Positions 1-8,380 of a stretch of DNA of 64,000 nucleotides are shown in pieces. The position numbers and the translations under genes are program-made. Below the pieces are notes generated by a model. That model was not told where the DNA came from and made no database searches. It saw nothing but the letters and a program-made list of their open reading frames with translations. Source of the DNA: Serratia ureilytica (lineage in GTDB: Bacteria > Pseudomonadota > Gammaproteobacteria > Enterobacterales > Enterobacteriaceae); contig NZ_JABXOF010000015.1 in the NCBI RefSeq assembly GCF_013375155.1, positions 1 to 64,000 of the forward strand. Direction: 5' to 3'. The number at the start of each line of letters is the position of its first letter. Positions within the stretch are counted from its first letter, which is position 1.

Positions 1-47
1 CCGTTAAAGGGATTACCTCTAACCAGCGTGCTTTCATGCAGAATAAG

Positions 48-95
48 TGGTGCCCGGACTCGGAATCGAACCAAGGACACGGGGATTTTCAATCC
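48..95 (-). other. Truncated tRNA-Phe 3' end: ICE attachment site (att)
   Basis: Read on the minus strand, these 48 bases match the 3' end of enterobacterial tRNA-Phe from the anticodon loop (TTGAAAATCC) through the T arm (GGTTCGATTCC) to the CCA end. The match stops exactly at 95, where the rest of the anticodon stem and the D arm should follow, so this is not a functional tRNA. It is the direct repeat left by site-specific insertion into the tRNA 3' end; parA starts 90 bp inside. Positions 1-47 would then be chromosomal DNA originally downstream of tRNA-Phe. The intact tRNA should lie at the other, integrase-side junction, outside the window. Confidence 0.88.
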
Positions 96-184
96 TCTCT
101 TCGCTAGCAAGTTGAATTATCGCAGTGTGAAATTAATTTCTGCATCGAATTTGTACTCATCGAATACTTTATTCGAGTGTACAC

Positions 185-1102
185 ATGGAAAATATCGTCA
201 CAAAAGCCGCTACTGTTTCTAACAGTACTAAGCCTCGTGTTATCCCTATGGTCTCAACCAAAGGGGGCGAAGGTAAATCTACTCAAAGCGCCAACCTTGC
301 CGGCTTCCTTGCCGATGCAGGTAAAAAAACTCTCCTCATCGATGGTGACCACTCCCAACCCACCGCAAGCAGCATTTTCTCCCTGGAATACGAGGCACCC
401 AACGGTTTGTATGAACTGTTGATGAAGACTGTCGATCTCAACCAACCCGAAGAAATCATCTCCCGTTCTGTTATCCCTAATCTCGATGTCATCGTTTCCA
501 ACGATCCCCACGACCGTTTATCTTCCGCCATGTTGCATGCCCCTGATGGCCGTATGCGGCTGAAGAATGTTCTGCAGCACCCTTTGTTCAACGAGTACGA
601 CGTCATCATCATTGACTCCAAAGGCGCGGCGTCTGTGATGCTCGAACTGATTCTGGTTGCCAGTACGGAGTTCGCTGTCGGTGTTATCAAGCCTATATTG
701 CCGGATACGCGTGAGTTTCTGCGTGGCACATTGGGGTTGATGGAAGGATTATTGCCGCTGACCAGCTACGGCATTGCGTTACCGCGTATCCGTATTCTGA
801 CGAATTGCATGGAGTATACGAATCTGGATTGGCAGACCCTGAACAGTCTGCGCGGCATTATCGCAAACGGGCAGTATCTGCGTGCAGATACCTTCGACGT
901 CTCCCTTCTCGACACCATCATTCCCAAGCTTGAAATTTACAAAATGGGGCATGCTTCCGGCCAACCAGTTCATCGTCTTGAAAGAACCACCACACGCACA
1001 TCAACGCTCGCTGCTGCGGACACTATGTATGAGCTGGCCTGCGAGTTGTTCCCTCACTGGGTTGCCGACTTTGACGTTCTGCGTCAGGAGGCAAATCAAT
1101 GA
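185..1102 (+). CDS. parA: ParA/Soj-family partition ATPase
   Basis: A 305-residue ParA-type ATPase. The deviant Walker A motif KGGEGKST lies at residues 26-33, followed by a LLIDGDHSQPTAS segment near residue 50 and a Walker B-like VIIIDSKG near 140. ParA ATPases bind DNA non-specifically and move ParB-bound cargo; in PAPI-1-type elements the Soj homologue maintains the excised circle. It sits next to the att site, the usual position in this ICE family. The ATG at 185 has only a weak ribosome-binding site. The next gene overlaps its stop (ATGA at 1099), and ParB lies two genes downstream. Confidence 0.93.
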   Translation: MENIVTKAATVSNSTKPRVIPMVSTKGGEGKSTQSANLAGFLADAGKKTLLIDGDHSQPTASSIFSLEYEAPNGLYELLMKTVDLNQPEEIISRSVIPNLDVIVSNDPHDRLSSAMLHAPDGRMRLKNVLQHPLFNEYDVIIIDSKGAASVMLELILVASTEFAVGVIKPILPDTREFLRGTLGLMEGLLPLTSYGIALPRIRILTNCMEYTNLDWQTLNSLRGIIANGQYLRADTFDVSLLDTIIPKLEIYKMGHASGQPVHRLERTTTRTSTLAAADTMYELACELFPHWVADFDVLRQEANQ

Positions 1103-1764
1103 ATATTGAACAGCTAGTGACCTTTCTTAATGAACAGCGCGAGTTAGCCGCACCTGCACCCTGGCAGGTTCTTGAACTCTATAGCGATGGCGTCACTGTC
1201 GTGGATGTCAACGGCTTCGAGCATGTGGAAATCCCTAATGTCGCGATTGTTCCAGACTGGGAAAAACTTGGGCTTGAGCACTGGTCGGATAACGGTGGGA
1301 GCCGTGATGTGAGTCTTGAGGAGCAACGGGCTAATGGTTATCTGGCCGCTGCAGCACCACAGCTACTGGCTTACGTCAATGTGCTTAACCGTAATTTGGA
1401 AACCACGGAGAATGCGCTGCGCCTCATGTTGAAAATGCATGCGTTGATGATGGCAAAAACCAATCATGCTGCCAGCTTCTATGATGCTGAATGTCTTCAC
1501 GAAATGGCCGAGGCTCCGTATGAGGCCACCGCGGTTCTTGAGCATATCTGTGGCACCGATGCCGAGAATGCTCACCTAAAAGGGGCAACTTGCGTAGGGT
1601 GCGGTTGTACAGATGGCCATGCTTGCCTGGATAAAAACAGCAAATCATGCAGTTGGCTCAAGGTCAATCGTGATACTGGGCTGGGTGTCTGTTCTTGCTG
1701 CCCGACTTTTCTTGGGCACCCGTTAACAACTGACGGTGAAGGATCGGAGGTGCGCCATGGTTGA
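1099..1764 (+). CDS. ICE protein of unknown function with Cys-rich C-terminus
   Basis: A 221-residue protein I do not assign to a function. It begins in an ATGA overlap with parA behind a CAGGAG ribosome site and overlaps the helicase start by 8 bp, so it is translated within the partition/replication operon. The C-terminal third (residues about 165-205) has about eight cysteines with CVGCGC, CLD, CSW and CSCC spacings, resembling a zinc-binding module found on small phage and ICE proteins. The N-terminal part is acidic with no clear motif. A structural or DNA-contacting role in replication is only inference from position. Confidence 0.75.
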   Translation: MNIEQLVTFLNEQRELAAPAPWQVLELYSDGVTVVDVNGFEHVEIPNVAIVPDWEKLGLEHWSDNGGSRDVSLEEQRANGYLAAAAPQLLAYVNVLNRNLETTENALRLMLKMHALMMAKTNHAASFYDAECLHEMAEAPYEATAVLEHICGTDAENAHLKGATCVGCGCTDGHACLDKNSKSCSWLKVNRDTGLGVCSCCPTFLGHPLTTDGEGSEVRHG

Positions 1765-3106
1765 TATGCACATTCCTTATTCTCCAGATGCCGAGCAGGC
1801 CGTTCTCGGCGGATTGATGCTGGATAACGAGCGTTGGGATGACATTCTGCCATTAGTTGGAGATCGTGATTTTTATCTGGCGGTGCATCGTCGCATTTTC
1901 CAGGCGATGGCTCGTCTGATGGCTGTTCAGCAGCCGATTGATCTGATTACGCTCCATGAGTCACTGGAACAAAACGGTGAGCTCGAGCAGGTCGGCGGTT
2001 TTGCCTATCTGGCGGAGTTGTCTAAAAACACACCGAGCGCAGCCAATATTGTCGCCTATGCCGGGATTGTCGCTGAACGCAGCCGACTGCGTAGCCTGTT
2101 GCAACTCGGGCGTGAATTGAGCGCTGATGCTGCTCATCCCCGCGCAGATTCTGCCGCCCTGACCGAAAGGGCAGAACAGCAATTGTTCCTGCTCTCTGAG
2201 CAAACCCACTCACAGCAGAATGTCAGCCTGACCGATGGGCTGAATGCTGTCGTGACCTATCTGGAGACGGTGAATGGCGGTAATGGGATCACAGGCACCC
2301 CGACCGGCTTCTCTGAGCTCGATGTGATGACGTGTGGTTTGCAGCCGGGAGATTTGGTTTTGCTTGCCGCACGGCCGTCGATGGGTAAAACCGCCTTTGC
2401 GTTGAGCGCTTACACTGGCGCGCTTCGTGGCACGGAGAAACCTGCATTTTTCTTCAGCCTGGAAATGCCGCGTGAGCAGTTGCTCCAACGCCTGATTGCT
2501 GTTGACGGGCGGGTTGAACTTTCAAGGCTGCGCAGCGGCCAGTTGGATGATGAAGATTGGGCGCGTATTTCCAAAGCGATGGAGCGGTTGTTGCCATTGG
2601 AAAACCGCCTGATTATTGACGATGAATCGTATTTGACCCCCGGACTGTTGCGCTCCAGGGCTCGGCGCTATACCCGGTTGTATGGTAATCCGGGTTTAAT
2701 CATGGTCGATTACCTGCAGCTGATGCGTTGCCCTGGCCAGGAAAATCGCACTCAGGAAATTTCAGAAATTTCCCGCAGTCTGAAAGCGCTGGCCAAAGAA
2801 CTTGATTGTCCCGTTGTGGCGCTATCTCAGCTGAACCGACAGTTGGAAAACCGTGCTGACAAACGTCCCTTTAATGGTGACTTGCGAGACTCTGGTGCGC
2901 TGGAGCAGGATGCCGATGTGATCGCCTTCATCTACCGGGATGAGGTCTATTACGCTGACTCTGATGATGCCGGCACGGCAGAAATTATCATTGGTAAGCA
3001 GCGTCAGGGGGCAACGGGCACCGTTCGCGTCAAGTTTGAAGGGCAATTCACCGCGTTCAGTGACTTCCATGATGGTCAGTATGACCAATACTCGGGGAGG
3101 GCGTAA
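1757..3106 (+). CDS. dnaB: DnaB-like replicative helicase
   Basis: A 449-residue RecA-fold helicase of the DnaB family, which unwinds DNA ahead of the fork as a hexamer. It has the N-terminal DnaB domain (IPYSPDAEQAVLGGLMLD at the start), Walker A ARPSMGKT near residue 205, Walker B LIMVDYLQL near 315 and the SQLNRQ / LRDSGALEQDAD region near 355-380. The ATG at 1757 behind GGATCGGAGG is preferred to the GTG at 1736, which has no ribosome site and would add seven residues. It overlaps the upstream gene and is 2 bp from parB. Slightly shorter than chromosomal DnaB, as usual for ICE copies. Confidence 0.92.
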   Translation: MVDMHIPYSPDAEQAVLGGLMLDNERWDDILPLVGDRDFYLAVHRRIFQAMARLMAVQQPIDLITLHESLEQNGELEQVGGFAYLAELSKNTPSAANIVAYAGIVAERSRLRSLLQLGRELSADAAHPRADSAALTERAEQQLFLLSEQTHSQQNVSLTDGLNAVVTYLETVNGGNGITGTPTGFSELDVMTCGLQPGDLVLLAARPSMGKTAFALSAYTGALRGTEKPAFFFSLEMPREQLLQRLIAVDGRVELSRLRSGQLDDEDWARISKAMERLLPLENRLIIDDESYLTPGLLRSRARRYTRLYGNPGLIMVDYLQLMRCPGQENRTQEISEISRSLKALAKELDCPVVALSQLNRQLENRADKRPFNGDLRDSGALEQDADVIAFIYRDEVYYADSDDAGTAEIIIGKQRQGATGTVRVKFEGQFTAFSDFHDGQYDQYSGRA

Positions 3107-3108
3107 CC

Positions 3109-4845
3109 ATGGTGCGTACTAAAACCAAGATCCTCGATCTGAACAGCGCTTTGCTCCAGCAGGGCAAGACTGCAGCAGGCACACAACCTTTAGCCCCTGT
3201 GCTGGCGCAAACCCCTGTCAGTGAAATGCCGTTGGTATTGACCCTGGATGAAGTGAACCCGAATCCGGATAACCCACGAACCTCGCGTAACCCGAGATAT
3301 GAGGAAATTAAGTCATCAATTCTAGCTCGAGGTCTCGATACGGTACCGAAGGTGACCCGTGATCCGGAACGTCCAGAGCTGGGGTATTTTTTCAGTGATG
3401 GAGGGAATACGCGTTATGCCATTCTTTCCGAGCTCTGGCAGGAAACGGGAGAAGAACGGTTTTATCGCTTCTCTTGTGTATTCAAGCCCTGGCCAGGACG
3501 ATTATCCTGCGTGATTGGTCATCTTGCCGAGAATGAGGTACGTGGTGATCTGAGCTTCATTGAAAAAGCGTTTGGCATTCGACAGGCCCGGGCTTTATAT
3601 GAAGCGGAGTTGGGGAAAGCCGTCTCACTGCGTGAACTCTCGACACTTCTTACCGCACAAGGTTACCCCGTCCATAATTCCAGTATCAGTCGGATGGAGG
3701 ATGCGGTGCAGTACCTGTATCCCTATATGCCTCACTTATTGGAGACAGGCCTGGGGCGTCCACAAATTCTGCAGTTGCTGGCTATGCGATCCCATGCAGA
3801 AACCACGTGGCAGAAGCACTGTATTACCCAAGAACCAAAGCAGCCATTTGATACCGTTTTCGGTGATGTATGCAGCCATTTTGATTCGCCCGAGGACTAT
3901 TCGCTGGATATGTTCCGTGATGAGTTGATTGGTGCGCTCATCAACGCGTTGCCACACCCGTTGCTCAATTATGACCGCTGGCTACTGGAGCTCGATCCCA
4001 AAGAGCAAAACCGGCGCAAGCACCTCGGTGAGCCTGAGCCGGCATTAACGCCTGAGCTGTCAGGCGAAGGCAATACTGTCGAACTGGCGCCAGCACTGCA
4101 GCAGGGAAATACCGGCGGACCGACGGTACCTGAAGTACAGGGAGAAAGATCTTCTTTGGTTCTGGACAGCGCGTTGCATGAATCAACGGGAGATGCCGAT
4201 GATGAATCACAGAACGTTCAGGAAGAGGAAACGCCTGCAACTCAAACTGAACCACGTGTTGAAACTCAGCCTGACCTATATGGTGCGCCTTCTGTGTTGT
4301 CGGGTGACGTTGAAACGGCTTTAGATGGTGAGAATACCAGCGTCCCCCTGTCGGACCCTCGTGAGTCGACAGCCCCTCACAGCAATACCGTGGCACAGCC
4401 AAAGCAAGGTGTAACCCCTGTTGCAGAGGTGCCTTTTGCCGAGGTAGGGCTTGAGCCGGTCTCCTCCATTTGGGCTATTTCTTCCCTGCAGGATGATATC
4501 GAGCACCTGCAGGTGATCACCTTCCGATTGGCATTCGAACTGGCCGAAGTGGCGGGCTGCGAGGCTGAAATCAAAGCTGATAAAGCCGACTTGCAGGCTG
4601 CCGGCTACGCATTGACTGCCGAACGTCCCTCTCGCTTCACCGCGTTACTCCTGACCCTTGCCGGCAACAACCCGGACGGCGCCTTATCCAGCTCGCTCAA
4701 TGAAGCCCTCATCGGGTCGGAAAATGCTGCTGACTGGCCGTTGCTTGATGATATTCATGCCGTGAAATTGATGCGCCTTATTCGCGTCTTACGCCGTCTG
4801 CGTGAACTACAGCGTGACTTATCTGCAACAGAGGAGACAGCCTGA
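3109..4845 (+). CDS. parB: ParB-family protein, PFGI-1 class (TIGR03764-like)
   Basis: A 578-residue protein with a ParB/Srx-type domain at residues 45-150 (VNPNPDNPRTS, then GGNTRYA corresponding to the ParB GERR-like box) followed by a helical DNA-binding region (LSTLLTAQGYPVHNSSISRM, about 180-205). A long acidic linker rich in Glu, Thr and Pro (about 330-450) separates these from a C-terminal helical part. The length and layout fit the ParB family specific to PFGI-1-type ICEs rather than chromosomal ParB. It partners the ParA at 185. Its binding site is not known here; the palindromic array at 8095 is a candidate. Confidence 0.9.
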   Translation: MVRTKTKILDLNSALLQQGKTAAGTQPLAPVLAQTPVSEMPLVLTLDEVNPNPDNPRTSRNPRYEEIKSSILARGLDTVPKVTRDPERPELGYFFSDGGNTRYAILSELWQETGEERFYRFSCVFKPWPGRLSCVIGHLAENEVRGDLSFIEKAFGIRQARALYEAELGKAVSLRELSTLLTAQGYPVHNSSISRMEDAVQYLYPYMPHLLETGLGRPQILQLLAMRSHAETTWQKHCITQEPKQPFDTVFGDVCSHFDSPEDYSLDMFRDELIGALINALPHPLLNYDRWLLELDPKEQNRRKHLGEPEPALTPELSGEGNTVELAPALQQGNTGGPTVPEVQGERSSLVLDSALHESTGDADDESQNVQEEETPATQTEPRVETQPDLYGAPSVLSGDVETALDGENTSVPLSDPRESTAPHSNTVAQPKQGVTPVAEVPFAEVGLEPVSSIWAISSLQDDIEHLQVITFRLAFELAEVAGCEAEIKADKADLQAAGYALTAERPSRFTALLLTLAGNNPDGALSSSLNEALIGSENAADWPLLDDIHAVKLMRLIRVLRRLRELQRDLSATEETA

Positions 4846-5567
4846 TGAGCCATTCACAACGACAGGTGCGCCTGGTGAAACTGGTGCGAAAACTGCTAGA
4901 GCTGGCCCGTAGCAACAGTAATGCGCATGAGACTGGACTGGCGTTAGCCCGGGCGCAAAAACTGATGGAGAAATACGGTATCAGCGAGCTGGAAGCCAGC
5001 CTGTCATCTATTCAGACGGCACCGAGCCGGGGAGCGCCTTCCGAAGCGAAACAAAAACTGCCTGAATGGATGTCCGGGCTGGCGTGGGCGATTGCCCGCG
5101 CCTTTGGATGCCGTTTGTATTTTTCCTGGCGGGATAGCGAGTCTGGCCCGCGCCGCAACGTGACGTTCTACGGTTTTAGTGAGCGGCCGGCCGTTGCGGC
5201 TTATGCGTTCGATGTGCTGAGCCGGCAGTTGAAAGATGCGACTGCAGACTACCTGAAAACCCAGAATAAGCGCCTGAAAATGAGCACGCGGCGTGCCCGA
5301 GCTGAGCAGTTTCGTGCCGGCTGGGTTGCCGGCGTTCGCAGAGTCATCACGACGTTTACCGTGTCAGAACAGGAATGCGAGCTGATGGGAGCCTGGCTGG
5401 AAAGCCAAAAGATGGGGGAGCTGCAAACGCGCGCCTCGAAAACCTGCCGCGGTGATGATATTGCCCGTTTACGTGGATTCGAAGCAGGCCAGAACGCCCG
5501 TTTACACCAGGGTGTTCAGGGGGCTGCGACCACTGGCATTGGTTATCAGGGAGGACGCAATTCATGA
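4845..5567 (+). CDS. DUF2786-domain ICE protein
   Basis: A 240-residue protein starting in a TGATG overlap with parB. Residues 8-45 form the DUF2786 helical motif (KLLELARSNSNAHETGLALA, then KLMEKYGI), a short domain common in phage and ICE proteins and of unknown activity. The rest is basic and aromatic with no catalytic motif I can name. Its position directly after ParB is conserved in SPI-7-like elements, suggesting a maintenance role, but this is inference. The next gene overlaps its stop codon at 5564. Confidence 0.82.
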   Translation: MSHSQRQVRLVKLVRKLLELARSNSNAHETGLALARAQKLMEKYGISELEASLSSIQTAPSRGAPSEAKQKLPEWMSGLAWAIARAFGCRLYFSWRDSESGPRRNVTFYGFSERPAVAAYAFDVLSRQLKDATADYLKTQNKRLKMSTRRARAEQFRAGWVAGVRRVITTFTVSEQECELMGAWLESQKMGELQTRASKTCRGDDIARLRGFEAGQNARLHQGVQGAATTGIGYQGGRNS

Positions 5568-5776
5568 ACCTTTATCTATTCCTTATCACAATGCTGTCCT
5601 TCATTTTTTGGTTCCTGTTTATGCGCGACGTTCCTGATCCCAGAACGTGGTTTAAGGACAAGGGCAAAAACTTCATTTCAGCGTTGCCATTCCTGTTCGT
5701 TTCCATGGTGTTGCTGGCATGCTTGTTTGCTGTTTTTTCGAGATATTTTTCCAAAATCCAGGGGGGATCACTATGA
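5564..5776 (+). CDS. Small two-helix membrane protein
   Basis: A 70-residue protein with two predicted membrane segments (residues 3-20 and 39-60) separated by a charged stretch containing PDPRTW and KDKGK. It is tightly embedded in the operon: it starts in an ATGA overlap with the DUF2786 gene behind a GGGAGG ribosome site and its end overlaps the next start. That arrangement is the main reason to accept it. Function unknown. Confidence 0.65.
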   Translation: MNLYLFLITMLSFIFWFLFMRDVPDPRTWFKDKGKNFISALPFLFVSMVLLACLFAVFSRYFSKIQGGSL

Positions 5777-6402
5777 GTAATAGCTTGTCTCAGGCGACGA
5801 ACAGCCTGCTCACTCAGCTCGTGATGGAACTTAAATCAGGCTATATCCGCCGCTGTGAATCTCTGGGGCTGACCACGGAGGAGATGCAACTGCTGCACGG
5901 TTTGACCATTGAAGATCTGCATTACTTGATGAACAGCTCGGTATCGGTGCTGACCTTCCAAATCCATCACGAGAATTTCTCCCTGATGCTGCAACATGCG
6001 CGCCGTGAGCAGCAGCGCATGCAGCGGATTGACCGTGCACTGGCGTTGGGGGGCTCTATCGAAATGATGCAGCATTATTTTGGCCTCTCGACCGTTGAAG
6101 TTGCCGCCCGCCGACGCATGACCGGTATCAACATTCGCCAGGGGCGCTGTGCAGCGCTCAGTGACGATGAGAATGCCGCCTTGTGGCGCCAGTGGCAAAA
6201 GGCCGACATCGATGACGCCTCCAGTGCCGATGGACTGGACGTCATGATGCTGGCCGCCGAACAGATAGATGTTTCTCTGACGGCTGTCTGGCACGCCGTT
6301 CGCAGCTTCGATACCCCTCAGACGGCGACCGCCAGAAAAGCCATTCAGGCGGTGCGTACGCCACGCGCTACGCCGGGAGGAAATACAAGGAGGCTGGCAT
6401 GA
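5773..6402 (+). CDS. DUF2857-family ICE protein
   Basis: A 209-residue protein starting at ATG 5773 behind AGGGGGGATC; a longer reading from 5719 would overlap the whole preceding membrane gene and is rejected. The sequence (SGYIRRCESLGLTTEEMQLL, then EDLHYLMNSSV) fits the DUF2857 family found beside ParB and STY4528-type genes in these ICEs. The second half contains a helix-turn-helix-like region (VEVAARRRMTGINIRQGR, about 112-130), so DNA binding is plausible. It overlaps the next gene by 4 bp. Confidence 0.82.
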   Translation: MSNSLSQATNSLLTQLVMELKSGYIRRCESLGLTTEEMQLLHGLTIEDLHYLMNSSVSVLTFQIHHENFSLMLQHARREQQRMQRIDRALALGGSIEMMQHYFGLSTVEVAARRRMTGINIRQGRCAALSDDENAALWRQWQKADIDDASSADGLDVMMLAAEQIDVSLTAVWHAVRSFDTPQTATARKAIQAVRTPRATPGGNTRRLA

Positions 6403-6662
6403 AGCCTGTGATGTTAATGCCGGGTTTGCAGGTCCCCCGTTCGGCGCCGCCATCCTGCCAGAGAAAGGCGAAGGAGCAGGTCAGGCGCTTCCGCCGCGGG
6501 GAGCGTAACTACAAGCACCTTCATGTCAAAGGCAAGCACGCCCCCGGGCGAGCCTGGATGAAGATTGATATCGGTACCAGCTGGCGACTGCTCAGCCGAA
6601 ACAGTGGTGATGACTGGGAGTTGTTGACCCATGAACGCTACAACAACGAACTGTGGAAGTGA
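6399..6662 (+). CDS. Small basic protein, ParE-like toxin fold suspected
   Basis: An 87-residue basic protein starting in an ATGA overlap with the DUF2857 gene. Its C-terminal half (WMKIDIGTSWRLLSR followed by WELLTHERYNNEL) has the short beta-strand and arginine pattern of the RelE/ParE fold, and similar ICE proteins are often labelled ParE-like. No antitoxin gene is adjacent, so I do not claim an active toxin. It is retained because of operon overlap and because the reading frame is clean. It could instead be a small replication accessory protein. Confidence 0.6.
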   Translation: MKPVMLMPGLQVPRSAPPSCQRKAKEQVRRFRRGERNYKHLHVKGKHAPGRAWMKIDIGTSWRLLSRNSGDDWELLTHERYNNELWK

Positions 6663-6672
6663 TGACACTGAC

Positions 6673-6696
6673 CCTGTACCTGGTATCGGGTACAGG
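6673..6696. other. Hairpin in the 113-bp gap before the STY4528-type gene
   Basis: An 8-bp perfect stem (CCTGTACC at 6673-6680 with GGTACAGG at 6689-6696) with an 8-nt loop. No T-run follows, so it is not a standard terminator. A second short GCCC/GGGC stem lies near 6738-6747. The hairpins may shape the leader of the replication gene at 6776. Confidence 0.4.
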
Positions 6697-6775
6697 CCTG
6701 AGTGCCGTTAGGCCAACAACCGCTTGATGCTTTCGCCCTGTGGGCGGGAGCAGCGTAAAAGGATGCGCAAAATCG

Positions 6776-8056
6776 ATGAGCATAAATAAAACACCTGATG
6801 ACAGCTTGATCACCTTTACGCTCGAACAAATGAATGCCCGCCTGGCGGAACGAATAGGCGCGGAAAAGCACGCGGGGAGTCCCGATGTCACGAATCTGCG
6901 CAGCGGCCTGCTGTACATGGGCAATGTGCATGACTCCATCCCCCGCCGGTTGCTCCTGGACACCCGCCTGTCACCGCTTGATAAAACCGCGTGGATAATG
7001 ATCCGCCTGTACGCACAACAGAACCAGGGCGCCGTGTTCCCGACCTATGACGAACTGCAGCTGCAGCTCGCCTCGCCGTTTAACGGTAAGGCGTCCCGCG
7101 AGACCGTCAGCCGCGTGCTGCTGATGTTACGCCTGACCGGCTGGCTCAGTTTGTGCCGGCGTGTGCGTGACGACAAGGGGCGGGTGAAGGGCAACATCTA
7201 TGCCCAACATGATGAACCACTCTCGGCCCGTGATGCGGAGACATTGGATCCGACCTGGCTGGATACGGTCGCCATGGGCTGCGCGCATAAAAACCGCACC
7301 GTCAGCCAGACGGCCTGGTCGGTACTGACCGATATTCAACATGACCCGACAATGCGTCATCAGCATTCCCAGATGGCGGCGATTGCTGAACGGCTGGGGT
7401 CGCCACAAACCCCGCAACAGATGGCCGTCAGAGTGTCTCAACGACAGGAAAATATCCCCAGTTCGGACGCCGAACTCAGTAAGAAATCCCCGGGTTCGGA
7501 TACCGAACTGAGTCAAATTAAGCCCGGTTCGGATACCGAACTCAGTGTAAAACAGGGAGGCAAAACACCGAGTTCACTTTCCGAACTCATTGTGAAATCA
7601 GTTACTTACGGTGTATCAACGAAACCGAACTGTAACGTACGTTCTTTCACACAGAGTGTGAATAAAACAACGTACGTACCTGAGTTGCCGGCCGAACTGC
7701 AGAACATCATAGCGACGGATGATCAGCGGCAGATTGGTGTCCAGCTTAAGGCATTGCCTGCAGAGGTTTCCCGTCAGGTGCTGGAGAGTCTTGAGCAGGC
7801 AATGGCCAAAGGCAACCTGAATAATCCCACTGGCTGGCTGCTGGCGGTCATCAAGCGCGCCAGAAACGGTGAATTGTATGCGAGTGCCAAATCCCCAGAA
7901 CCTGCCAGGCCTGTACCGCGACGCCAAATACCTTGCTCTGCGGCGCCCGCAAAACCAACAGATACGGTCCGCCAACACCTTGCTTCGCGGGAGCATGTCA
8001 GCGACATAGTTGCGAAGTTACGTTTGGGAATGGCACGCGCAAAAAATAAGTCATAA
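6776..8056 (+). CDS. STY4528-family ICE replication protein
   Basis: A 426-residue protein matching in style the STY4528 replication family of SPI-7-like islands. Residues about 60-140 hold a winged-helix region (RLLLDTRLSPLDKTAWIMI; then GKASRETVSRVLLMLRLTGW), as in plasmid initiators. Residues about 225-265 carry four short repeats of the form SD(A/T)ELS, partly degenerate. The start at ATG 6776 is preferred over the GTG at 6740. The iteron-like array begins 39 bp after its stop, which supports an initiator role, but initiator activity is inferred, not shown. Confidence 0.85.
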   Translation: MSINKTPDDSLITFTLEQMNARLAERIGAEKHAGSPDVTNLRSGLLYMGNVHDSIPRRLLLDTRLSPLDKTAWIMIRLYAQQNQGAVFPTYDELQLQLASPFNGKASRETVSRVLLMLRLTGWLSLCRRVRDDKGRVKGNIYAQHDEPLSARDAETLDPTWLDTVAMGCAHKNRTVSQTAWSVLTDIQHDPTMRHQHSQMAAIAERLGSPQTPQQMAVRVSQRQENIPSSDAELSKKSPGSDTELSQIKPGSDTELSVKQGGKTPSSLSELIVKSVTYGVSTKPNCNVRSFTQSVNKTTYVPELPAELQNIIATDDQRQIGVQLKALPAEVSRQVLESLEQAMAKGNLNNPTGWLLAVIKRARNGELYASAKSPEPARPVPRRQIPCSAAPAKPTDTVRQHLASREHVSDIVAKLRLGMARAKNKS

Positions 8057-8094
8057 ATCTGAACAATAAGAGGTGTTCAAAAAAACACACAGCG

Positions 8095-8255
8095 CTACCA
8101 CTGGCAGCACTGATTAAAAAGTATGCACTGCTGCCACTGGCAGCACTGATTAAAAAGTATGCACTGCTGCCACTGGCAGCACTGATTAAAAAGTGCGCGC
8201 TGCTGCCACTGGCAGCACTGGTTAAAAAGCATGCACTGTTGCCACTGGCAGCAAT
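8095..8255. repeat. Five-copy 36-bp direct repeat, each with a 17-bp palindrome
   Basis: The unit (CCACTGGCAGCACTGATTAA followed by AAAGTATGCACTGCTG) repeats at an exact 36-bp period, with CCACTGG at 8098, 8134, 8170, 8206 and 8242. Copies 2-4 contain the perfect palindrome TGCTGCCACTGGCAGCA; copies 1 and 5 each carry one change in the left arm. A spacing near 3.5 helical turns of identical palindromes is typical of iterons or partition sites, and the array follows the presumed initiator gene. Candidate roles are oriV or the ParB binding site. There are no variable spacers, so it is not CRISPR. I see nothing else in 8256-8380. Confidence 0.85.
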
Positions 8256-8380
8256 GGATAGAAGTGAACGGGATAGCCTTTTGAGTTTTTGTTCGTCATG
8301 CAAAAAGAGTTTTGGATTGTTGCCAGGACAAGCTGGCGCAACTATTTCAAGCCACACATAAGTTAAACAGGATGCTTAAA

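Noticed and set aside
48..95. Functional tRNA gene
   Set aside because: Only the 3' part is present; acceptor 5' strand, D arm and half of the anticodon stem are missing.
8095..8255. CRISPR array
   Set aside because: The whole 36-bp unit repeats with no variable spacers and no cas genes nearby.
7998..8357. Minus-strand gene with 12-residue repeats across the iteron-like array
   Set aside because: Period 36 is divisible by three so any open frame repeats; no ribosome site, and it runs into the upstream gene.
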